From contig SBBD01000053.1 in NCBI GenBank assembly GCA_005239845.1, forward strand, positions 1 through 5,136: DNA of 5,136 nt, written 5' to 3'. Position numbers and translations under genes: made by a program. This DNA comes from an archaeon (GTDB lineage Archaea > Micrarchaeota > Micrarchaeia > Norongarragalinales > SBBD01). Shown here piece after piece: positions 1 through 5,136 of this stretch (its first letter is position 1; each line of letters begins with the position of its first letter). The notes beneath the pieces were generated by a model. It was not told the origin of the DNA. It did no database searches and saw nothing but the letters and a program-made list of their open reading frames with translations.

Positions 1-1412
1 CAAGGAAGCGGAAGGCGGATGCGGAAGTGCAGCTGAAAGCGTGCGAGCTCGAACTGCAAAACCTGGAACGGACCAGCAGGGAAACTGAAGAAAAGACGAG
101 GAGTGTGAAAAGTGCTGCCGCCTCGCTGAAGAAAGAGTTGAAGGAGTCCCACGACCGCCTCCAAAAGCTGGAAGAAGACCGCTCGGCCCTCGTGCGCAGG
201 CTTTCCGATCTCAACATCGCTTCGCTCGAGGCAAAATCGAAGATTGACGTGGAAAAAGAACAGCGGTTCGGCCTAGAGCTGAAAGAGAAGGAAAAACGCG
301 TTTCCGACCTCAAGTTTTCGCTCAGCGACTATTCCCACCAGCTCGAAAGCCTGCAGGCGCAGCTCAAGGCGTTTGAACGGGAATACGAAGGCTTGCGGAA
401 GTCCGAGGAGGAACTTGTGAAGCAGCAGGAGGAAGCGAAGCGCGTCCGCAAGGAATGCAAGGAAACGGTTTCGAAGGACGAGGCCTTGCTGAAGGAAAAG
501 CTGGAGGCGCTGAAAGGATTATCCACCGCCATGCAGGGCCTTTTTGAGGAAAGGGAAAAAATCGAGGCCTACGTGTATCAACTCGCCAACCAGAAGGGAA
601 AACTGGAGTTCGAGAGGGAAAAGGTTACCGGAGAACTGCAGAAAAAGGAAGTGGCGAAAGCCGTTGCCGAAACCAACCTGGCGAACCTGAAGGCGGAGTA
701 CGAGCCCTTCAAGGACGCCAAATTGCTAGAAATCCAGGATAAGCCCAAACTCGTCCTGCTTTCGCGTCAGGCGGAAGAGGAAATGCAGAGGCTTGGGAAC
801 GTGAACTTGAAGGCGCTCGAGGAGTACGAGGGCAGGGCCAAGGATTTGGAGGCGCAACAGGAAAAAGTGAGGCAGCTAGCCAACGAAAAACAAGCCGTCC
901 TCACCATGATACAGGAAATCGAGGGCAAGAAGATCGCCACGTTCATGCGCTCCTTTACCCACGTCAACGACTCCTTCCAGAAACTTTTCGGGCAGATTTT
1001 CAACGGCTCGGGCTCTTTGGTGCTCGAGAATCCTGCCAGTCCCTTCGAAGGCGGCCTCACCATCAAGGCCCAACTGGAGGGCAAGCCCGTCAAGTACCTG
1101 GAGCTTATGTCGGGAGGGGAAAAGTCGCTGATTGCCGTGCTCTTCCTCTTTGCCATCCAGAGCTATTCGCCTTCCAGCGTCTACATCCTCGACGAGGCGG
1201 ACGCGGCGCTTGACCAGCAGAACTCCCTCAAGCTTGCGGAGCTCTTGAAGCAGCTCTCGAAGACCACACAGTTCATCGTGGTGACGCACAACCCCATCGT
1301 GTACAAGCACGCGGAAGCGCTCGTGGGGGTGGCGATGACGAAGCAGGGCTCGCGGCTCGTGGAAGTGCAGTTGAACGAGGAAGGCAAGGAAGCGGCAACG
1401 AAAGCTATTTAA
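1..1412 (+). CDS. smc: Chromosome segregation ATPase SMC, C-terminal part (5' end beyond window)
   Basis: The reading frame is open from the left edge (first full codon at base 3), so the GTG at 27 is internal and the N-terminal head, first coil and hinge lie outside. SMC dimers bind and loop DNA to organise and segregate the chromosome. Counting from the GTG, residues 1 to about 240 are Lys/Glu/Leu-rich coiled coil. The C-terminal head follows: LGNVNLKALEEYE (256-268), PFEGGL (339-344), ABC signature LMSGGEKSL (360-368), Walker B VYILDEADAALD (385-396, D389 and catalytic E390, D-loop A394-D396) and the H-loop in VVTHN (H421). Met361 takes the usual place just before SGGEK, and Ala391 replaces the common Val/Ile after DE. 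Both are mild changes and all catalytic residues seen are intact. A RecN- or Rad50-type ATPase is less likely because the head matches SMC along its whole length. The stop is TAA, and no scpA follows directly. Confidence 0.95.
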   Translation, partial: RKRKADAEVQLKACELELQNLERTSRETEEKTRSVKSAAASLKKELKESHDRLQKLEEDRSALVRRLSDLNIASLEAKSKIDVEKEQRFGLELKEKEKRVSDLKFSLSDYSHQLESLQAQLKAFEREYEGLRKSEEELVKQQEEAKRVRKECKETVSKDEALLKEKLEALKGLSTAMQGLFEEREKIEAYVYQLANQKGKLEFEREKVTGELQKKEVAKAVAETNLANLKAEYEPFKDAKLLEIQDKPKLVLLSRQAEEEMQRLGNVNLKALEEYEGRAKDLEAQQEKVRQLANEKQAVLTMIQEIEGKKIATFMRSFTHVNDSFQKLFGQIFNGSGSLVLENPASPFEGGLTIKAQLEGKPVKYLELMSGGEKSLIAVLFLFAIQSYSPSSVYILDEADAALDQQNSLKLAELLKQLSKTTQFIVVTHNPIVYKHAEALVGVAMTKQGSRLVEVQLNEEGKEAATKAI

Positions 1413-1414
1413 AT
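1406..1414 (+). promoter_or_regulatory. Candidate TATA box for the PRC-barrel gene
   Basis: TATTTAAAT overlaps the SMC stop codon and matches the archaeal TTTAWA-type box A, with purine-rich AACGAAAG just upstream where a BRE would sit. A start site about 25 nt downstream would fall near 1434, giving a leader of about 30 nt that contains the SD at 1454-1459. This suggests the small gene can be transcribed independently of smc, but co-transcription is equally possible across a 53-nt gap. Single TATA-like matches are common in A/T runs, so this is only a candidate. Confidence 0.4.
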
Positions 1415-1453
1415 GAAACGAGGGGAATAGCTGATAGTCGTTTGAAGGTTCTT

Positions 1454-1459
1454 AGGTGA
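1454..1459 (+). promoter_or_regulatory. Shine-Dalgarno site of the PRC-barrel gene
   Basis: AGGTGA, complementary to the archaeal 16S 3' end, lies six bases before the ATG at 1466. It fixes that ATG as the start and supports an archaeal origin. Confidence 0.8.
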
Positions 1460-1465
1460 CCCCGA

Positions 1466-1723
1466 ATGGTCAAATACGCTATTGCTAAACAACTTGCAGG
1501 CAAACGTGTCATTACCACGGACGGCGAGGAACTGGGCCGCGTCGTGGACTTGTACGTGAACGAGCTTACCGGAAAACTGGATTCCGTGCTCGTCGAGCCC
1601 AACCCGGACTCTGCCATCGCCTTGCGCGCGAAAAAGGAAGGCGGCGGCATGGTCACCATTCCGTACTCCGCCGTGCTGGACGTCAAGGACGTCATGGTTG
1701 TCGATCGAAGAAACCTCGGCTAA
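1466..1723 (+). CDS. Small archaeal PRC-barrel domain protein
   Basis: The 85-residue protein is essentially one PRC-barrel. The pattern is KQLAGKRVITTDGEELG (8-24), then DLYVNELTGKLDSVLVEP (28-45), a short polar loop (46-60), VTIPYSAVLDVKDVMVVD (63-80) and a basic tail. The alternation of small beta strands with conserved GK, DG-ELG and TG-L turns is typical of stand-alone archaeal PRC-barrels. The protein has no signal peptide or membrane segment, so it should be cytoplasmic. PRC-barrels are protein-interaction modules. In haloarchaea, members called CdpB act with SepF in FtsZ-based division, and RimM uses the fold in ribosome maturation. This protein lacks the RimM N-terminal domain. A division or chromosome-linked scaffold role fits the position after smc but is inferred. 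The start is fixed by the AGGTGA six bases upstream. The stop is TAA, followed at once by T-tracts. Confidence 0.88.
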   Translation: MVKYAIAKQLAGKRVITTDGEELGRVVDLYVNELTGKLDSVLVEPNPDSAIALRAKKEGGGMVTIPYSAVLDVKDVMVVDRRNLG

Positions 1724-1730
1724 GCCCGCG

Positions 1731-1748
1731 TTTTTTAACTATTTTTTT
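1731..1748 (+). terminator. T-tract terminator after the PRC-barrel gene
   Basis: T6 (1731-1736) and T7 (1742-1748) follow the TAA at 1721 within the 25-nt gap before the convergent phosphatase stop. Only a 3-bp stem (GGC-TAA-GCC, 1718-1726) lies upstream, so this resembles archaeal U-tract termination rather than a bacterial hairpin terminator. The tracts read as A-runs on the minus strand and cannot terminate the phosphatase transcript in the same way. Confidence 0.7.
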
Positions 1749-2393
1749 CTAGAACTCTTTTTCCGCTATTTTCAGCACGTCCAGCAAGTCCCCGCTTTCC
1801 ACGACATAAGAAGCCTTCTTTTTCACTTGCGGGGGCGCAAACCCAAACGAAACGCTTACCCTTGCTAACGGGAACATTTTTTCATCCGCCGCTCCGTCCC
1901 CCACGACGAACGTCTCTTTTTTCCCTATCCCTAACCGTTTCTGCCACTTCTTCAGTATTTCTCTCTTGTTTCCCTTTACGTTCGCCAACGCTTTTCCCGT
2001 CAACTTTCCGTTCCGCACCTGCAAATGGTTGCACGCCACAAAATCAAAATGCTCGAGCCCTTCGTGCTTTTTCTGGAGTTCCCTTACGCCGATGCCAAAA
2101 GCCCCCGTAATGACCCCCAGCCTGAACCCGTGATGCCTTAGCCCTTCCGCCATCTGCTTGAATCCCTTCCTGAAATGAAAGGCGCGCGCTCTTTCCCTTG
2201 CCGCCTCTACGCTCAACCCTTTCAAGTATTTGGTCCTTCCCTGCAATTCCGTTGCCGACGTTCTTCCTCCCTTGATTGCCTTTTTTGTGAGCTTCGCCAC
2301 CTCTTTTCCTTTTCCGGCAAGCGCCGCGAACTCGTCAATCATCTCTTCCTCTATTAACGTCGAGTCCAAGTCGAAAACCGCGAGCCGTGGCAT
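1749..2393 (-). CDS. SerB-like HAD-IB family phosphatase (atypical phosphoserine phosphatase)
   Basis: From the ATG at 2393 the protein has 214 residues, close to the 211 of Methanocaldococcus jannaschii phosphoserine phosphatase, and it aligns along its length. HAD motif I is DLDST at residues 8-12 (nucleophile D8, acid/base D10), with a Glu at 17 matching the substrate-binding Glu. Arg53 matches the carboxylate-binding Arg. Motif II is VITGAF (94-99, Thr for the usual Ser). Motif III Lys143 lies in GNKREIL. Motif IV is GDGAAD (165-170), where Ala169 replaces the near-invariant Asn. Two pocket residues also differ from the M. jannaschii enzyme (Ile for Met, Ser for Phe). A Mg-dependent phosphatase is well supported, but phosphoserine as substrate is not. 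The frame is open to a TTG at 2480 overlapping the polymerase stop, and ATGs at 2423 and 2399 are alternatives. The ATG at 2393 is preferred for its AAGGGGA site and family length. It is probably co-transcribed with the polymerase. Confidence 0.88.
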   Translation of the reverse strand: MPRLAVFDLDSTLIEEEMIDEFAALAGKGKEVAKLTKKAIKGGRTSATELQGRTKYLKGLSVEAARERARAFHFRKGFKQMAEGLRHHGFRLGVITGAFGIGVRELQKKHEGLEHFDFVACNHLQVRNGKLTGKALANVKGNKREILKKWQKRLGIGKKETFVVGDGAADEKMFPLARVSVSFGFAPPQVKKKASYVVESGDLLDVLKIAEKEF

Positions 2394-2473
2394 TTTCATT
2401 CCCCTTTTTTCCTTCGAATCCATCGATTCACATACTTTTTCTTTTTTCCTTTTTTTCTCCACGCCATGTTTCT
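2394..2473 (-). other. Purine-rich spacer between polymerase and phosphatase genes
   Basis: The 80 bases between the polymerase stop and the preferred phosphatase start are nearly all A and G on the minus strand. They include an uninterrupted purine run at 2435-2460 and another at 2399-2415. On the sense RNA these are A/G tracts, so they do not form a U-tract terminator, and read-through from the polymerase into the phosphatase is expected. If translation began at the TTG 2480 or ATG 2423, part of this stretch would encode a Lys/Glu-rich extension that M. jannaschii SerB lacks. Confidence 0.6.
2400..2406 (-). promoter_or_regulatory. Candidate ribosome binding site of the phosphatase
   Basis: On the minus strand AAGGGGA lies six bases before the ATG at 2393, the same spacing as the clear SD of the PRC-barrel gene. 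It touches the ATG at 2399 and is too close to serve that codon, so it favours 2393 as the start. The region is generally purine-rich, which lowers the weight of the match. Confidence 0.5.
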
Positions 2474-5029
2474 TTACCAATCCCCTATACTGCTTTGTTT
2501 TCCTTTCGTCTTCAAGTCCTCCTTCTCGAACCCCATGGCGCCCAGGATTTTCAGGACGGCGGGAAGCACTTGGTTGTTGATGTAATAGTCGGCGTCGTAG
2601 TCCTTCGCCTGCTCGATGATCGTCGCTTTCTCGGAAATGCTCTTGCCCTGCTTCGTGATTACGTACCCGATCGTCGTCTTCTCGTCCACCACGAGCCCGG
2701 CCTTCTGCGCCTTCAGGAACGCGCTGACTTCCGGCGAAACGATTTCGTAGCTCTTCGCCTTCTTCTTGAGTTGCGTGTAAATCACGAGGTCTTCCAGGGG
2801 AACCATGCCGCTTTTCAGTTTCTCAATCACTTCCCTCACGAGCGCCCTCGCTTTTTCCACGTTTCCTTCTGCCAGCAGGATGCGGATGACTTCCCGCTGC
2901 GTCTCTTTCGCAATTTTGCTCCAATCCCTCCGCACCAGTTCAAAACCCCGAATCTTGATTTTTCCTTCCTTGTTGATCAACGCGTATTTTTTCTTGGCTC
3001 CTTTTTCCTCTTGTTTCTTGCTCACGAAAATGCCTCTCGGGTAAAAGTCCTCGAGTTCCAGTTCCATGCTTTCCGGCAGTTCCGCATTCACCTTCTTTTG
3101 GAACTCCAAGACCTTATACTCGTTCTCCTGTTTCTCATACAACAGGAAAGCGCTGTCCGTGTCCGCGTAAAGCGGTTTGAGTCCAAACGCTTCCGCTTTC
3201 TTCAAGGTTTCCTGCACATAGTGCCTTCCCCATGCCGTCACGCTTTCCCCGCACTCCCTGGAATAATACCGGGAACGGGAATACAGCAGGTAGCCGTACG
3301 TGCTGTTGGCGAGAATCTTCAACGCCCACTGCCTTGCATCCACCGACTTGTAGGTTGGACTCTGCTCTTTCCCTTCCTTCTTCATTTGTTTCAAGCGTTC
3401 CTTGACCTTGATCCTTGCCTCCAGGACTCCTTGCAGCATTCTTGGAATGAGTCCCTTTCTTTTCCTGCAGAACCGGTGCCCTTTCGGGGAAACGAACGCC
3501 TCTTTTTCCGTGCAGCAATCGCAGTTGAGCGTGGAAGGGTCGATGTTGTGCGAGATGATGATGCTGGGGTACAAGGAGCGGTAGTCCAACACCGCCAAAT
3601 ACTCATAGACTCCGGGAGAAGGCAGTTGTACGAACGCGCCTTCCACCGGGTTTTCCGACCGCTGCTGCACCTCTTCATAGGAAGGCTTGTTCAGAATGAG
3701 TTCGTTGCTGTCGAAGGCTTCCCGCATGAGCAGGGATTCCACGAGCTGTCCCGGCGTTGCCCTTGCCGTGTCAAAAAGCGTGTTTCCCGTAAGACGGCTC
3801 AACTCGGTTTCGAGGGGAAGCACGTACTCGGAAAGCTGCAGGGCCGCTTCCGCGTCCACGCGGCAATACTTGAATAAGTGCCTCAGTTCCTCTTCCGTCC
3901 CCTTGTCCCAAATCTTCCAAATGTCGTACTTGTCCACTTCCTCCTTCTTTCCTCCCAAAATTTCCTTGTACGCCATTTTCAGCGTCAGGCGCTGGAGCTT
4001 CAACGCCCCGATGTAATTCAGGAGCGAAATGACGGGAAACGCGTCGAAGTGGACTCTTCCTGCAATGGAAGTATGCATCCTCAGCCCCAACTGCCTGCTG
4101 GCAGGAAGCGAACGATCCCTTCCCAAGTGCATGGCCGCCTTCGTCTTCTTCGCCCTTTCCCGCAAGTACGGCAAGTCGAACACGTCCCCGTTGTACGTGC
4201 AAAGCACGTCCGCTTTCTCTCGCTTCAACAGCCTACCGAACGCTTCCAGCATCTCTTTTTCATTCGCGTAGACGGTTATGCCTTCCGCGCTCTCTTTTTC
4301 TCGCCCCTTTTCCGCCTCCCCTCCTTTCCGTCCCTCCAACTCTTTTTCCTCTGTCTTGTCCCGCTTGCCCGCCTTCCGGTCGTAGGTTAACAGCATGCTT
4401 TCCTTTCCTTCCGCAATTCCTATCATGAGGCACGGGTCCTGTTCCGGCCTCGGCATTCCTTGCGGGTTGTGCGTCTCGATGTCGAACGCCATGAGGTTGA
4501 GCTTCATGTCGCTCTCTTCCGGCGTCTCCACGGCACGGATTTTCCGGATCTGTTTTTGCTCGCCGATTTCCGCTTCCACTCTTCCGCAAGGCGTCAGCTT
4601 CTTGTCGATCACGTACCTTTTCGTGAACGCGATGGCGTCTTCATAACACGTCCCGAACCGCTTGGCTTCCTCTCTCAACTTTGGAACCTGCGAGGGGTGT
4701 TCGCAAAAGACTTTGAACACGCGCACCTTTTTCCCCAATAACAGCCGCTCCACTACCTCTACTCTCTTGACTCGCGCTTCCCCTCCCTTCCCGAACGCCC
4801 GCAGCTGCTTCAGTCCTTCCGCAATCCTTGCCTCTTTCGCTTCATCCCGAACCTCGTTTTTTCCATTGCTTTGGCCAACGTTTTCCACGTGCACGTAAAA
4901 GTAGGGCTCGAAGTCCGCGTCGTAGGCCCGGAACGTTTTGCCGTGCTCGTCCTTCAGCAGCAAGCGGAGCATGCTCTGCTGGCTTCTCATGACGTAGTTG
5001 ACATCCAGCAAAAAGGCCGTCGTCTCCAT
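2474..5029 (-). CDS. polB: Family B DNA polymerase (archaeal replicative PolB)
   Basis: This 851-residue protein is a complete family B polymerase with 3'-5' proofreading. The N-terminal domain keeps residues matching the Pyrococcus uracil read-ahead pocket (Y12, P42, V104). Exo I is DIET (D183, E185), Exo II YNGDVFD (N280, D285) and Exo III YCRVD (D392). Polymerase motif A is DYRSLYPSI (482-490), motif B KILANSTYG (571-579, K571, N575, Y578, G579) and motif C YADTDS (621-626, D623, D625). The thumb has KKKYA (679-683) and RRDW (700-703). All catalytic residues are present, and there is no intein. It is longer than the 775-residue Pyrococcus enzyme, chiefly through extra residues before Exo I and a highly charged insertion near 218-250. 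The C-terminus QSSIGDW is a PCNA-binding (PIP) box that stops at its first aromatic. The ATG at 5029 agrees with the family N-terminus. The stop is TAA. Confidence 0.97.
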   Translation of the reverse strand: METTAFLLDVNYVMRSQQSMLRLLLKDEHGKTFRAYDADFEPYFYVHVENVGQSNGKNEVRDEAKEARIAEGLKQLRAFGKGGEARVKRVEVVERLLLGKKVRVFKVFCEHPSQVPKLREEAKRFGTCYEDAIAFTKRYVIDKKLTPCGRVEAEIGEQKQIRKIRAVETPEESDMKLNLMAFDIETHNPQGMPRPEQDPCLMIGIAEGKESMLLTYDRKAGKRDKTEEKELEGRKGGEAEKGREKESAEGITVYANEKEMLEAFGRLLKREKADVLCTYNGDVFDLPYLRERAKKTKAAMHLGRDRSLPASRQLGLRMHTSIAGRVHFDAFPVISLLNYIGALKLQRLTLKMAYKEILGGKKEEVDKYDIWKIWDKGTEEELRHLFKYCRVDAEAALQLSEYVLPLETELSRLTGNTLFDTARATPGQLVESLLMREAFDSNELILNKPSYEEVQQRSENPVEGAFVQLPSPGVYEYLAVLDYRSLYPSIIISHNIDPSTLNCDCCTEKEAFVSPKGHRFCRKRKGLIPRMLQGVLEARIKVKERLKQMKKEGKEQSPTYKSVDARQWALKILANSTYGYLLYSRSRYYSRECGESVTAWGRHYVQETLKKAEAFGLKPLYADTDSAFLLYEKQENEYKVLEFQKKVNAELPESMELELEDFYPRGIFVSKKQEEKGAKKKYALINKEGKIKIRGFELVRRDWSKIAKETQREVIRILLAEGNVEKARALVREVIEKLKSGMVPLEDLVIYTQLKKKAKSYEIVSPEVSAFLKAQKAGLVVDEKTTIGYVITKQGKSISEKATIIEQAKDYDADYYINNQVLPAVLKILGAMGFEKEDLKTKGKQSSIGDW

Positions 5030-5052
5030 AGGTGCTCTTCAGGCAACGGAGG

Positions 5053-5061
5053 AATAAAAAA
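5053..5061 (-). promoter_or_regulatory. Candidate TATA box of the polymerase gene (probably leaderless mRNA)
   Basis: On the minus strand TTTTTTATT is centred about 28 bases before the polymerase ATG at 5029. Archaeal TATA boxes sit about 25-27 bases before the start site, so transcription would begin at or within a few bases of the ATG. No GGTGA-like site lies between them, which agrees with leaderless initiation. The upstream GCGCACCC is not a good BRE. The T6 could instead be the U-tract terminator of a leftward gene outside the window. Confidence 0.5.
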
Positions 5062-5136
5062 GGGTGCGCCGCCTCGCTTCCACTCGAAATGCGGAACGCC
5101 AACTTCGTGCGCATTTGACCTGTTGTTCGCTAGCTA
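5062..5136. other. Right-edge flank with no recognisable gene
   Basis: I see no protein family, tRNA or repeat here. On the minus strand one frame is open from the edge to a TGA near 5039 (about 31 residues, Arg-rich, no motif). On the plus strand a frame from GTG 5064, preceded by GGAGGA at 5049-5054, is open to the edge. Neither is long enough to call. The flank could hold the 3' end of a leftward gene or the 5' end of a rightward one. Confidence 0.4.

Noticed and set aside
767..1310. Minus-strand open frames opposite the SMC ATPase head
   Set aside because: The SMC signature, Walker B and H-loop on the plus strand account for this region. The antisense products are Arg/Ser-rich and unrecognisable.
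1413..1430. Five-codon ATG mini-frame directly after the SMC stop (possible leader peptide)
   Set aside because: It lies at the likely TATA box, before the expected transcription start, and has no SD of its own that would make it credible.
2387..3877. Long plus-strand open frame (496 codons) opposite the polymerase gene
   Set aside because: It lies antisense to highly conserved polymerase motifs, shows low-complexity Phe/Leu/His/Arg-rich composition and no domain. It is explained by codon bias of the polymerase on the other strand.
3878..4390. Second plus-strand open frame (170 codons) opposite the polymerase exonuclease domain
   Set aside because: Same frame shadow as above, with no recognisable protein features and no ribosome binding site.
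2474..5029. Possible intein or split in the polymerase gene
   Set aside because: Motifs A, B and C are continuous with normal spacing, and no intein termini or homing endonuclease blocks are present.
4842..5114. Minus-strand 90-codon frame beginning upstream of the polymerase start
   Set aside because: Most of it overlaps the polymerase N-terminus in another frame. The encoded protein is Arg/Lys-rich with no motif, and the polymerase frame is secure.
5062..5136. Possible tRNA 3' end on the minus strand before the T6 run
   Set aside because: No T-arm GGTTCGA-type motif or acceptor/T-stem pairing could be found. The nearby TTCC/GGAA complementarity is only four base pairs.

Overview
The window looks like an ordinary chromosomal housekeeping region of an archaeon. 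The evidence is a replicative-type family B DNA polymerase with the archaeal uracil-sensing N-terminal layout, a small archaeal PRC-barrel protein, AGGTGA-type ribosome binding sites, TATA-like promoter elements, and T-tract termination without strong hairpins. GC content is about half by eye. The polymerase is undivided and carries no intein. Its N-terminus resembles euryarchaeal and methanogen-type PolB, and the Lys/Glu-rich proteins would also fit a DPANN-type lineage. I cannot place it more finely.

Layout: two rightward genes meet two leftward genes. On the plus strand, the left edge cuts into a chromosome segregation ATPase SMC (1-1412, C-terminal coiled coil and ATPase head only). It is followed after 53 nt by an 85-residue PRC-barrel protein (1466-1723), which has its own SD and probably its own TATA box overlapping the SMC stop codon. 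A 25-nt intergenic stretch (1724-1748) with two T-tracts ends this transcription unit. On the minus strand, a full-length family B DNA polymerase (5029-2474) is followed by a SerB-like HAD phosphatase (start most likely at 2393, end at 1749). The spacer between them is strongly purine-rich. The polymerase promoter lies so close to its ATG that the mRNA is probably leaderless. The last 107 bases hold no gene I can recognise.

Functionally, the window joins chromosome organisation (SMC), a candidate cell-division or scaffold protein (PRC-barrel), genome replication (PolB), and a phosphatase that may or may not make serine. I found no mobile element, CRISPR array, RNA gene, defence cassette or clearly new system. 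The best leads are a phosphatase with changed active-site residues, a highly charged insertion in the polymerase exonuclease domain, a PCNA-binding tail that stops at its first aromatic residue, and a PRC-barrel gene adjacent to smc.
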